A DNA stretch of 36,357 nucleotides. Origin: Glaciecola sp. UBA2563. GTDB taxonomy: Bacteria > Pseudomonadota > Gammaproteobacteria > Enterobacterales > Alteromonadaceae. The notes under the pieces are model-generated. The model was not told the origin of the DNA. It was given only the letters and a program-made list of their open reading frames with translations, and did no database searches. Shown in pieces: positions 1-7,018 of this stretch. The stretch is from NCBI GenBank assembly GCA_002340325.1, contig DDLV01000003.1, positions 1-36,357 on the forward strand. Reading direction: 5' to 3'. How positions within the stretch are numbered: the first letter of the stretch is position 1; each line of letters opens with the position of its first letter. The position numbers and the translations under genes are program-made.

Positions 1-44
1 GCGCTCGCACGCTTTTACCTGTAAACATTCCTCCGCTTCGACGC
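1..44. repeat. Truncated copy of a dispersed intergenic repeat
   Basis: The first 44 bases resemble the right half of the palindromic repeat at 25134-25299. Both contain GC-rich text around GCACGCTTTTA followed by TAAACAT or TTAACAT and CCTCCGCT. The window edge cuts the copy, so its left half cannot be seen. It lies downstream of the minus-strand gene at 88-813. The similarity is imperfect and was judged by eye. Confidence 0.35.
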
Positions 45-87
45 ATAATTGCATGTACTATCTGCTTCGATGAATGTGTATTTAGTC

Positions 88-813
88 CTATGGTTGATTT
101 ATAAACGCTTTAAACCTTGCCTTGGTTTCAGCATCGGCTTTTTCGTACCAGAAGTGAAGCATTTCCTCTGCTGTATTGCTTGCCTGTTGAGTTTTATCTG
201 AAGGCGAGGTTGGAGCCGTTGGTGTACTGACTGACACTGGCGACTCGTTCACAAGGTCTGGTGCTTGTAGCGAGACATTTGCTTCTGGTGCTAGTGCTGC
301 CGAGAGTGATGGCACCAACGACGTTACGGCTGCGACACCCCCCTCTTGATTATACTCTTGTGCTTCTCTTGGGAAATTTCTGCCAAATTGAACGCCCGGA
401 CGCACAAGTTTATCTTCAACGTGCTCGATAACGCGCCCGTCTTGATCGACAAGTGACCACGTTAACGGTGATAAATTTTCCCGTGCAATGTCTGCATCAC
501 GAAAATTTGGCATTTTAAACTCGAGGTTTGCGTCTGTTGCATTGAAGCGCGCAATGATGACATCACTATTCACTAACTGTTGTTCAACACCATTTTCAAA
601 AATAAGCTCATAACGAAAAACGACCTGGTTTTCTCCGTTAGGTAAGGCAATCGTTTTTGTTGAGGAAAATAAACCCTCTTTTTTTGCATCCGGTTTTTCT
701 TGGTTTACCGCTAGGACATTGACGCGATCGTCATACTTGATAGTAACATTTGCTATTGAGGCTGATGCTATACCTGCAAGTAAGATACTTGTAAACATCT
801 TGATTAATTTCAT
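88..813 (-). CDS. DUF2057 family exported protein (YccT-like)
   Basis: The 241-residue protein has a Sec signal peptide (about residues 1-21). The body matches the DUF2057 pattern: a beta-rich start with NVTIKYDDRVNVLAVNQ, then LPNGENQVVFRYE, a stretch ending in W-LVDQDGR, and GVQFGRNFPREAQEYN. The last 25 residues (AEEMLHFWYEKADAETKARF) are a charged helix seen in marine members. The family includes E. coli YccT, reported as an inhibitor of curli assembly; that role is not shown here. Residues 165-210 form a Ser/Thr/Pro/Ala-rich linker. The ATG at 811-813 is preceded by AGGGAAAG, a good ribosome site. It is the last gene of the minus-strand run from 2155. Confidence 0.85.
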   Translation of the reverse strand: MKLIKMFTSILLAGIASASIANVTIKYDDRVNVLAVNQEKPDAKKEGLFSSTKTIALPNGENQVVFRYELIFENGVEQQLVNSDVIIARFNATDANLEFKMPNFRDADIARENLSPLTWSLVDQDGRVIEHVEDKLVRPGVQFGRNFPREAQEYNQEGGVAAVTSLVPSLSAALAPEANVSLQAPDLVNESPVSVSTPTAPTSPSDKTQQASNTAEEMLHFWYEKADAETKARFKAFINQP

Positions 814-961
814 AGTTCTTTCCCTAACACTACTTCTCTTGATTTAAGGTTGCCAATCAAAACGCATCAATGCAAGTCCGAACTGGTTTTTTACGCTGAT
901 AAGATGCGCAAAGTAGTCTTTGGTGTACCTTTTTTCAATATTAAACAACGAGCGCTTTTGG

Positions 962-1438
962 TTACTTATCGGATTCATCAAATACGAAGGCGATTGCGTT
1001 TGCGTTCAAGCTTTCTGTAAGTTTTGAGCAATACGCGCAGGCGCTATCGTTAGAGAACACACTGATAAAAAACAGGTCTTCCTTATCGCCTTCATTTTCG
1101 TGATTCATTCCAGCTTTCCATTCAATCAATGAAACGCCATAGTATTTTGAGTCATTTTCTGGAAACCAGTAAGCGTGCTTGTAAAACATGAATTTGTGTT
1201 CATAACGCGTATCATCATGTTTATTTACAGAAGGGCTCAACGGCGGTTGCATTGATGTAATAGCGTTGAAAACACTGTCTAAGCTGTGATCTTTTGAAGA
1301 GATCGTTATTTTTAGGTTGGCGGACGGCGTCGCCGTGCTAAATACAGTGGATACCAAGAGAAAATACCCACCTAACAATAAAACGGGCAAAACAAATACT
1401 GCTGATAAGAAGATAATCTGGTTTTTATTTGAAGACAT
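962..1438 (-). CDS. Hypothetical membrane-anchored protein with a CxxC motif
   Basis: I do not recognise this 158-residue protein. Residues 8-32 form one hydrophobic segment after a short basic N-terminus, so it is probably anchored in the inner membrane with its C-terminal part outside, or it is an uncleaved export signal. The exposed part is rich in aromatic and acidic residues and carries Cys134-Ala-Tyr-Cys137 near the C-terminus, which could form a disulfide or bind metal. The start is ATG at 1436-1438 with AGGGAATAA upstream. It lies 66 bp downstream of the signal peptidase gene on the same strand, so co-transcription is plausible. Function unknown. Confidence 0.6.
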   Translation of the reverse strand: MSSNKNQIIFLSAVFVLPVLLLGGYFLLVSTVFSTATPSANLKITISSKDHSLDSVFNAITSMQPPLSPSVNKHDDTRYEHKFMFYKHAYWFPENDSKYYGVSLIEWKAGMNHENEGDKEDLFFISVFSNDSACAYCSKLTESLNANAIAFVFDESDK

Positions 1439-1504
1439 TTATTCCCTATTGCCAAGCGGCACAGCACCGTATAGTAAACTCCTAGAATATCACAAACGCA
1501 AGAC

Positions 1505-2149
1505 TCACAAGAGTGACTGTAGTGTCCGTTCAGTTCTAAACGAAAAGTTTTTCTCCAAATCATTAGAAAAAACTATTGTCGTCGCCTTGCCTTGTATTAA
1601 GTGCTTTGGTACGAAGCCATAAAATCTCGAATCAACGCTGTTATTGCGATTATCTCCTAAAACAAAATAATGCCCCGCAGGCACGATTATCGTATCGAAA
1701 CTACTGACCCGAGAATGCCTTCCTAAAACGCTGATTTGATGAGCTCTACCTAGACTTTCCATCAATTGTTCATCTTTAATGTGATATTCGACAGGCACTC
1801 CATTCAACGTTAATCGATTATTAAACATGGCGAGTCTATCGCCGGGCAAACCAACAACACGCTTAATGAGCCTTGTTCCATCTGTTGGAGAAAAGAAGAC
1901 AACGATATCACTGCGTTCAGGCGAACCTGTTTCGGCAATATTAATATCTGTAAATGGAAACTGCAGTTGATAAGCTGTTTTATCGACAAAAATACGGTCT
2001 CCTTCCATAATTGTCGGCAGCATAGATCCGCTTGGTACATGATACCAATCCGCCAGACTACTGCGGCTGGCAAACATAATCAAAATGAAAAAGAGAAACC
2101 CCAAATTTCTAATAAATACGTTTGTGATTTTCTGTGCTGTTAATTGCAT
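1505..2149 (-). CDS. lepB: Signal peptidase I (accessory, single-anchor form)
   Basis: This is a leader peptidase, which removes Sec and Tat signal peptides on the outer face of the inner membrane. In the 216-residue numbering that begins at TTG 2155, the PSGSM motif places the catalytic serine at Ser44. The Lys general base is Lys98 in RLIKRVVGLPGD, and the GDNRNNSVDSRFYG box follows. One membrane helix (about 15-30) precedes the catalytic domain. Canonical gammaproteobacterial LepB is longer, usually has two helices, and sits beside lepA and rnc, which are absent here. This is therefore probably a second, accessory enzyme (inference). Start choice: ATG 2149 lies 10 nt after AGGG and in-frame TTG 2155 lies 4 nt after it; I favour ATG. 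Confidence 0.85.
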   Translation of the reverse strand: MQLTAQKITNVFIRNLGFLFFILIMFASRSSLADWYHVPSGSMLPTIMEGDRIFVDKTAYQLQFPFTDINIAETGSPERSDIVVFFSPTDGTRLIKRVVGLPGDRLAMFNNRLTLNGVPVEYHIKDEQLMESLGRAHQISVLGRHSRVSSFDTIIVPAGHYFVLGDNRNNSVDSRFYGFVPKHLIQGKATTIVFSNDLEKNFSFRTERTLQSLL

Positions 2150-2307
2150 AAACAAATGTCCCTACTGGTGAAAGTCTGAATATTAAAACACGTTATAAGG
2201 CGTTAGATGCTTAAACGTTAGTCAAGTTTCATTAAGTGCGCGCTATAGTATGTAAGAGGATATTTCTACGGGCGTTTCACCAAAGAAGAGTAAGCTTAAG
2301 AAAATCC

Positions 2308-2334
2308 GCTATTTGCATTCTACGGTTGGAAATC
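2308..2334 (+). repeat. Left inverted repeat flanking the PIN/RHH module
   Basis: This 27-nt sequence begins GCTATTTGCATTCTACGGTT and ends GGAAATC. It recurs as its reverse complement at 3358-3384 with one mismatch (C versus G at position 16). The bases just outside and inside the two copies do not match, so the repeat has defined ends. Confidence 0.7.
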
Positions 2335-2400
2335 GAGAATAAACGTACATAGAGAAAGTTCCGATTTGTGCAAAACCTAGTTGAAAACGGTTTAACTTCT

Positions 2401-2430
2401 AGAGGCGAAACCTGTTCAATAGGCGCCTCT
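2401..2430. other. Hairpin upstream of the PIN toxin gene
   Basis: AGAGGCG (2401-2407) pairs with CGCCTCT (2424-2430). CCT (2411-2413) pairs with AGG (2421-2423) inside it. It lies about 105 bp upstream of the toxin start, inside the inverted-repeat-bounded segment. It could be an operator, part of the leader or a recombination site; nothing decides between these. Confidence 0.4.
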
Positions 2431-2535
2431 CGCTGAGTTAGTTAATAGCGCAAACTGGACATTCAATAATTCCGCAAAGGTTATTTTAGCGAAACTCCCA
2501 ACCTTGATAAGTGATAGCGTATATGCAATCATTGC

Positions 2536-2961
2536 ATGATGAATCGAATAGTAATAGATACAAGTGTGCTTATTAGTGCTTTGATAGGCAAAATGGGACC
2601 CGCTAGAGAGGTTGTGCGTCAATGTTTGTTGGGTATCCATTTACCTATAATCAGTACCGCTCTTTTTCTGGAATACGAATCTGTTACAAGAAGACAAGAA
2701 ATCATGGACAAATGTCCCTTGCCTGTTGATCAAATCAAAGAGTTATTGAATTCAATATATAGCGTAAGCGAACTCATCCAAATACACTTTTTGTGGCGGC
2801 CTAATTCCCAGGATGAAGGCGATAATTTTTTAGTTGAACTCGCAGTTGCTGGAAACGCAAATATAATCGTAACTAACAAAGTAAGGGATTTTAGGAATGC
2901 TGAATTACAATTCGACAGTTTTAAGATCCAAAGGCCAGAAGAGTTTTTGAGGAGCGAATGA
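2536..2961 (+). CDS. PIN-domain toxin of a toxin-antitoxin pair
   Basis: This 141-residue protein belongs to the COG1569-type PIN family (VapC-like Mg2+-dependent RNases). Visible acidic and polar residues fit the fold: Asp8 in VIDTSVLISAL, Glu46/Glu48 in FLEYES, Asp93/Asp96 in QDEGDNFLVELA, and TNKVRDF near residues 113-119. It would act in the cytoplasm by cutting RNA; the target is unknown. The start is ATG 2536 or ATG 2539, and family members usually begin with the second type (MNRIVIDTS). I see no strong ribosome site. The antitoxin gene begins 1 nt after its stop, so the toxin comes first. The pair runs against the minus-strand genes on both sides and is enclosed by inverted repeats. 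Confidence 0.85.
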   Translation: MMNRIVIDTSVLISALIGKMGPAREVVRQCLLGIHLPIISTALFLEYESVTRRQEIMDKCPLPVDQIKELLNSIYSVSELIQIHFLWRPNSQDEGDNFLVELAVAGNANIIVTNKVRDFRNAELQFDSFKIQRPEEFLRSE

Positions 2962-2962
2962 T

Positions 2963-3190
2963 ATGTCTACACTCACAGTAAGATTACCTGATGATAAACA
3001 TAATAGATTGAAAGCACTTGCTGCACACAGAAAAATCAGCATGAATAAATTGATAGAAGAATTGTCAACGCAGGCCATTGCAGAATTTGATACCGAAGTA
3101 AGGTTTCGAACGCTTGCTGCATCTGGTGATCCTGAAAAGGGACTTCAATTACTTGACAAACTTGATAATCACTTTGGAAGTAAACGCTAA
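2963..3190 (+). CDS. Ribbon-helix-helix (Arc/CopG-type) antitoxin
   Basis: This 75-residue protein has an N-terminal ribbon-helix-helix: a strand TLTVRLPDD (3-11), then helices spanning HNRLKALAAHRKISMNKLIEE. A charged C-terminal tail (about 45-75) would wrap and neutralise the PIN toxin. Such proteins bind their own operator and repress the operon (family knowledge). The start is ATG 2963, with GAGGAGCG inside the end of the toxin gene as ribosome site. Translation may therefore be coupled to the toxin, while the antitoxin has the stronger initiation signal. Confidence 0.85.
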   Translation: MSTLTVRLPDDKHNRLKALAAHRKISMNKLIEELSTQAIAEFDTEVRFRTLAASGDPEKGLQLLDKLDNHFGSKR

Positions 3191-3357
3191 ATCAGAGGTT
3201 TTTGCTATTCAAAAGCAGTGACTCGGACACGAGGGCTTTAATATTCTTATTCGCTTTCAAAAGGGTTGAAAAATTTAGACTATGATCGGCCCTTTTGCGA
3301 CCTACACAATTCAAATGCCAACCAACTATTGTTTTTCGAGAAAATGAGTAAAAACCA

Positions 3358-3384
3358 GATTTCCAACCCTAGAATGCAAATAGC
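3358..3384 (-). repeat. Right inverted repeat flanking the PIN/RHH module
   Basis: This is the reverse complement of 2308-2334 with 26 of 27 positions identical. It lies 167 bp after the antitoxin stop and 26 bp from the end of the GDSL esterase gene. The two copies bound a 1,077-bp segment holding only the toxin-antitoxin pair. Confidence 0.7.
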
Positions 3385-3410
3385 CAGAAAATCAAAGCGT
3401 CATTACCTCC

Positions 3411-4022
3411 TCAATTAAAGGCGCCATTTTCATCTAGCAACTCATAAATACTGTGTGCCATCTCATTGTATCCTTCCCTGTTGAAGTGCACCGCGTCGGA
3501 CTTTTTGGACGGGTTTCGCATTAACGATGAAATGAGTGAATCATCCAATACCAAGTCGTATTTTTCAGCAAGCTCTTCATAAAGCGGCGCTGAACTTGAG
3601 AATAGATTTTTTTCTGGCACTCCAATAAGAACGACTTGAATATTTCGTTGTTGAAGAAACTGAATCATGCTATCCAGATTTTGTTTCATCGCGGTGATAC
3701 TTTTATTGCGCAGTATATCGTTCCCACCCTCCAACAATATCACCAAACTCGGCGAGTGTTCAGCAATCACATCAGGTAGCCTTTTTAGACCCTCTGCAGT
3801 TGTTTCACCTGAAATGCCTGCATTTATAACAGTGTATCCACTTAACGCACTCAATACAGACGGGTAACTGTCTTTGCGTTCTACCCCTACTCCTTGGGTC
3901 AAACTATCTCCAAATGCGACAATAATGTCACCTTTATTCAACGGCGCGAGTTTGGGTGACGTGCAGCCAGTAATAAGTATCAATATAGCCACTGTAAGGC
4001 ATGTTTTAACTGTGTTACGCAT
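3411..4022 (-). CDS. GDSL lipase/esterase lipoprotein (TesA/arylesterase-like)
   Basis: This 203-residue SGNH/GDSL hydrolase has block I FGDSLTQG with nucleophile Ser40, block II NAGISGETT (68-76), block III GGND with Asn101, and block V SDAVHF with Asp176 and His179. All catalytic residues are present. The N-terminus has a lipobox, LITGC, with Cys20, which predicts a lipid-anchored envelope protein. The E. coli homologue TesA hydrolyses acyl-CoA and esters in the periplasm and has no lipid anchor. The gene usually lies divergent from an ABC transporter pair (ybbAP-like); that pair is absent here, so this may be a paralogue. Its 3' end lies 26 bp from the right inverted repeat of the toxin-antitoxin module. 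Confidence 0.85.
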   Translation of the reverse strand: MRNTVKTCLTVAILILITGCTSPKLAPLNKGDIIVAFGDSLTQGVGVERKDSYPSVLSALSGYTVINAGISGETTAEGLKRLPDVIAEHSPSLVILLEGGNDILRNKSITAMKQNLDSMIQFLQQRNIQVVLIGVPEKNLFSSSAPLYEELAEKYDLVLDDSLISSLMRNPSKKSDAVHFNREGYNEMAHSIYELLDENGAFN

Positions 4023-4255
4023 TTAAAAAACTCTATGTTAATTGGGGGTAAATTAATCAAACTTAGTACTCTATATCGACAGCTTTTATATAAACTCAGG
4101 TTTGATTGCACCTATGAAGAGAAGTGTCTGTCCGCCCGAAAACGTCAAGCGCACAACGCTAGTTCGCCTAATACCAAAGTCCAAGGCTATTTCGGTTTTG
4201 TATTGTTTTTAAACCGTTTATTGTTTGCGCAATAAAATTATCAAAGGAAATGGAA

Positions 4256-4885
4256 ATGCAAAACATTAAGTTCTTCTCTCGACTAATTTTTTTACTTGCG
4301 GTTCTGCCTGTGGGCTTGGCGAATGCGGGCGACCCCGAAGCGGGTAAAGCGTCCTATATGGCATGTGCAGCTTGTCATGGACAGAATGCAGAAGGCAGTC
4401 CTGCCATGAAAGGGCCTGCTTTATCTGCTCTATCCGAGAAGTATATTGTTGCGCAACTTGAAAAATTTCAGAATAAACATCGTGGTGGCGATCCGAAAGA
4501 CACCGCTGGCCTTACAATGGCATCAATGGTGATGACAGTGGCAAGTGCAGAAGCAAAGGCGAATGTGGCAGCCTATATTGCAAGCCTTGAAAGCACCAAA
4601 CCTGCAACAACAATTTCCGGTAATGCAGATAATGGTAAGGCGCTCTATGGAACCTGTGCTGCATGTCACGGTGCAGATGCAAAAGGCAACGACCTGATGA
4701 ACGCGCCTTCTTTGATTAATCAACACGATTGGTATCTTGTTACTCAACTCAAAAATTTCAAAGAAGGTATTCGCGGAACCCACCCAGATGACGCGACAGG
4801 TGCACAAATGCGGCCTATGGCAATGATGTTAGCTGATGATCAAGCTATCAACGATGTTGTTGCATACCTTTCGACGCTAGACTAG
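4256..4885 (+). CDS. Cytochrome c4 (di-haem, periplasmic)
   Basis: This periplasmic di-haem cytochrome carries electrons towards terminal oxidases. Counting from ATG 4250, it has a signal peptide ending at about LANA (residue 26), then two homologous class I domains. Each has a CAACH haem site (Cys39-His43 and Cys136-His140) and downstream Met-rich stretches that supply the axial ligand. The 211-residue length is normal for cytochrome c4. Start: AAGGA lies 1 nt before ATG 4250 but about 7 nt before in-frame ATG 4256, so the second Met is preferred. A strong intrinsic terminator follows at 4922-4962. Confidence 0.92.
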   Translation: MQNIKFFSRLIFLLAVLPVGLANAGDPEAGKASYMACAACHGQNAEGSPAMKGPALSALSEKYIVAQLEKFQNKHRGGDPKDTAGLTMASMVMTVASAEAKANVAAYIASLESTKPATTISGNADNGKALYGTCAACHGADAKGNDLMNAPSLINQHDWYLVTQLKNFKEGIRGTHPDDATGAQMRPMAMMLADDQAINDVVAYLSTLD

Positions 4886-4921
4886 CAATCGTCGCACAGT
4901 GCCATAAATTGAACGACGAAT

Positions 4922-4962
4922 AAAAAGCCGCAGTGCTCATTTAAGACTGCGGCTTTTTTTTT
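4922..4962. terminator. Bidirectional intrinsic terminator between cytochrome c4 and lysC
   Basis: A 12-bp stem (AAAAGCCGCAGT at 4923-4934 with ACTGCGGCTTTT from 4946) encloses an 11-nt loop and is followed by a run of nine T. The A-run on the left gives a T-run on the other strand as well. It can therefore end both the plus-strand cytochrome gene and the minus-strand lysC gene. Confidence 0.9.
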
Positions 4963-5001
4963 AACGTTGTATGGTGTTACTGCCGGTCGATTCAATAGCA
5001 A

Positions 5002-6351
5002 TTATTCAAACAACGAACTGTGAAGTGCCCTGACGATATTGTCACTATCATTCTCGGCAACAACGAACGAAAGGTTATGCACGTTCGCGCCAAAGCAAAT
5101 CATTCGTAAATTAAAGTCTGAAATCGCCGAAAATATGCGAGATGAGACACCCGCTTCACTATGCATGTTATTGCCTACGACCGTAACGACATCCAGATCT
5201 TGATCAACACTGACTTCACAAATCGAGCTAAGCTCCTCCAATGTGTCTTGGTTCATTTTTTGTGAAATAGTATTCGGCGGATTATCCAGCGTAAAGGAAA
5301 TCGCAATTTCTGAGGTGGTAATTAAGTCAACACTCAACTTGTGTTTTGCGATTATGCTGAATACTTTTTCCAGAAACCCTTGTGCATACATCATTTTCGG
5401 CGTTTTTACGGTGACTAATACTTGATCGCGTCGTCGAGTCACCGCGCGACAGGACGGTCTGCTTTCGCAGTCTTTGACTATCCACGTGCCGCCATTTTCT
5501 GGCTCTTTGCTAGAACCGACGAATACCTTTACGTTTTTTCTAAGTGCTGGCTCTATGGTCGCTGGATGCAATACTTTTGCGCCAAAAGTGGCCATCTCAG
5601 CCGCTTCTTCAAAACTGAGTTCGGGTAATGGCCTTGCCTTGTCAGTAATCCTTGGATCTGTTGTATAAACGCCAATAACATCTGTCCAAATTTCACATGT
5701 TTCAGCACTTAAAGCTTCAGCGAGCAATGCAGCAGTAAAGTCTGAACCACCTCTGCCTAGGGTTGTAGTTTGACCATTTTCATCAGCACCAACGAATCCC
5801 TGCGTGACGATAACGCTATCTTGAATAATAGGCGCAATTAACTGTTGAGAAAGACGCCCAACTTCTGACAAATCCGGACTAGCGGCTGTAAAAACGCTAT
5901 CGGTCCGCATTGTTTTTCGAATATCAAAATTTACAGCGTTACAGTCCATTTCTCGTAGCACTGCTGCAACAAGTAAGGAAGACATGCGTTCACCCAAAGA
6001 TAATAGCTCGTCCTTCAAATCGTCTCTGAAATTGATCTCTTCATGTCTGGCGAGAGCATTTACGTTATCGAGAAGCGTGAAAAGTTTGTCTTCAACTTCC
6101 TGTTTATATTTCAATTCATTGAGAATGGAAAACTCAATGACGCGTATTTTTTCAACAATATCAGAAATCTCATCATTCGAAAGTGAAGCATTTGCCAGTG
6201 TTACCAAATGATTGGTGACGCCAGAAGCTGCACTTACCACCATGATGCGAGTGTTGGGATTATTAATTACAATCCGCGCACAATTTTTTATCGCTGAATA
6301 GTTACCAACACTGGTACCACCGAACTTTGCAACATTTAATGAATTAGTCAT
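5002..6351 (-). CDS. lysC: Aspartate kinase III (lysine-type)
   Basis: This enzyme phosphorylates L-aspartate in the first step to lysine, threonine and methionine. The 449 residues are monofunctional, the same length as E. coli LysC. The kinase signature KFGGTSVGN is at 9-17, the TLGRGGSDFTAALLAEAL substrate/nucleotide region lies near 197-214, and TDVIGVYTTDPR follows. Two C-terminal ACT domains (from about 305), the usual site of lysine feedback, include FLEKVFSIIAKHKLSVDLITTS. There is no homoserine dehydrogenase fusion. The gene starts 14 nt after the DUF192 gene, so they probably form one transcript. I found no lysine riboswitch upstream of DUF192. The bidirectional terminator at 4922-4962 follows. 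Confidence 0.93.
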   Translation of the reverse strand: MTNSLNVAKFGGTSVGNYSAIKNCARIVINNPNTRIMVVSAASGVTNHLVTLANASLSNDEISDIVEKIRVIEFSILNELKYKQEVEDKLFTLLDNVNALARHEEINFRDDLKDELLSLGERMSSLLVAAVLREMDCNAVNFDIRKTMRTDSVFTAASPDLSEVGRLSQQLIAPIIQDSVIVTQGFVGADENGQTTTLGRGGSDFTAALLAEALSAETCEIWTDVIGVYTTDPRITDKARPLPELSFEEAAEMATFGAKVLHPATIEPALRKNVKVFVGSSKEPENGGTWIVKDCESRPSCRAVTRRRDQVLVTVKTPKMMYAQGFLEKVFSIIAKHKLSVDLITTSEIAISFTLDNPPNTISQKMNQDTLEELSSICEVSVDQDLDVVTVVGNNMHSEAGVSSRIFSAISDFNLRMICFGANVHNLSFVVAENDSDNIVRALHSSLFE

Positions 6352-6365
6352 TTCGTGGAATAATC

Positions 6366-6818
6366 CTATCGAGTTATTTCCTTTGGTATTTCAACGGCAT
6401 CGCCGACCTTAATGCCTTTTTCTTTGAACCAACCTTGATGCATTTCTAGGGCGAAAAGTACGGGGACAGAAGAAGGCACCGTCTTGGTATCTTCTGGTTG
6501 CATCGGCTTGATGTCAGTAATGCGACCGAATGCATTGATATAAGCTACGTCTAACGGAATATAGGTGTTTTTCATCCACATACTGACGATCCTGATCCGC
6601 TCAAATTTAAACAACATGCCGCAATCCTGACACATTTCTTTTCTATACATTAGTCCAAGTGCCCGCTCATGTTGTTCATCAGCGAGTTCTACTTCGATAT
6701 TGATGCCATTGATGGTCACGGGAATCAGCTCGTCGGACACTTGCGAGTCACCTGCGTGACAAGCGAATATCGTTAGCACTAAAGACAATTTAATCAGCAG
6801 TCGAAACATAGTTTTCAT
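6366..6818 (-). CDS. DUF192 family exported protein (COG1430)
   Basis: This 150-residue member of the DUF192 family has an N-terminal export signal with a possible lipobox (IFAC, Cys20). The family core is clear: VELADEQHERALGLMYRKEM, then GMLFKFE, MWMKNTYIPLDVAYI, and ALEMHQGWFKEKGIKVGD. The biochemical role of the family is unsettled. Cys62 and Cys65 (MCQDCGM) lie in the conserved M(Y/F)R region. It is the first gene of a probable two-gene operon with lysC; the biological link is not obvious. The start is ATG 6816-6818. Confidence 0.88.
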   Translation of the reverse strand: MKTMFRLLIKLSLVLTIFACHAGDSQVSDELIPVTINGINIEVELADEQHERALGLMYRKEMCQDCGMLFKFERIRIVSMWMKNTYIPLDVAYINAFGRITDIKPMQPEDTKTVPSSVPVLFALEMHQGWFKEKGIKVGDAVEIPKEITR

Positions 6819-6881
6819 GGATTAATGTAGTGAAAATTTCTGGATGCCACCTTAATTGAATAAGACACCAAATTTCAAGAC

Positions 6882-6915
6882 AAAAAAGACCGGGATTTCG
6901 GATATTCCCAGTCTT
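6882..6915 (-). terminator. Intrinsic terminator after the sugar dehydrogenase gene
   Basis: Read on the minus strand, AAGACTGGGA pairs with TCCCGGTCTT (one mismatch) and a run of T follows. It lies about 104 bp after the stop of the PQQ-type dehydrogenase (7019) and before the DUF192 start, separating the two transcripts. Confidence 0.8.
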
Positions 6916-6982
6916 ACATATAAACTATTCAAAGGACATTTAACGTTGGTATTAACCTCACCTTTTCATGTTAAAAATACTG

Positions 6983-7008
6983 CTAGGTGAATTATCCTAG
7001 GTGAATTA
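6983..7008. repeat. Short direct repeat after the sugar dehydrogenase gene
   Basis: CTAGGTGAATTA occurs twice (6983-6994 and 6997-7008) with a 2-nt spacer, 10 bp downstream of the dehydrogenase stop codon. It may be a slippage duplication; no function is suggested. Confidence 0.5.
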
Positions 7009-7018
7009 AATATACGCA

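Larger units (their letters stand above)
2156..2535. other. 380-bp intergenic region with left inverted repeat and hairpin
   Basis: There is no convincing gene here; a 74-residue minus-strand frame overlapping the PIN gene has no family resemblance. The region holds the signal peptidase promoter area, the left 27-bp inverted repeat (2308-2334) and a hairpin at 2401-2430 (AGAGGCG pairing with CGCCTCT, plus an inner CCT/AGG). It then leads into the PIN gene with no clear ribosome site. Confidence 0.5.

Noticed and set aside
3259..3298. AAAAGGG/CCCTTTT hairpin after the antitoxin gene as a terminator
   Set aside because: The loop is long and only four T follow, so the call is too weak.
2308..3384. 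Integron cassette carrying a toxin-antitoxin pair
   Set aside because: The flanking repeats are inverted rather than direct, lack recognisable attC core sites, and no integrase is in the window.
4221..4232. FNR-like dyad TTGTTTGCGCAA before cytochrome c4
   Set aside because: It deviates from the FNR consensus and lies only about 12 nt before the ribosome site, too close for an activator site.
4035..4235. 66-residue plus-strand frame between the GDSL esterase and cytochrome c4
   Set aside because: It has no ribosome site, no family resemblance and unusual composition, and it fills the divergent promoter region.
6819..7018. Lysine riboswitch upstream of the DUF192-lysC operon
   Set aside because: Only an intrinsic terminator of the upstream gene and a short direct repeat are visible; no multi-helix leader of the L-box type could be traced.
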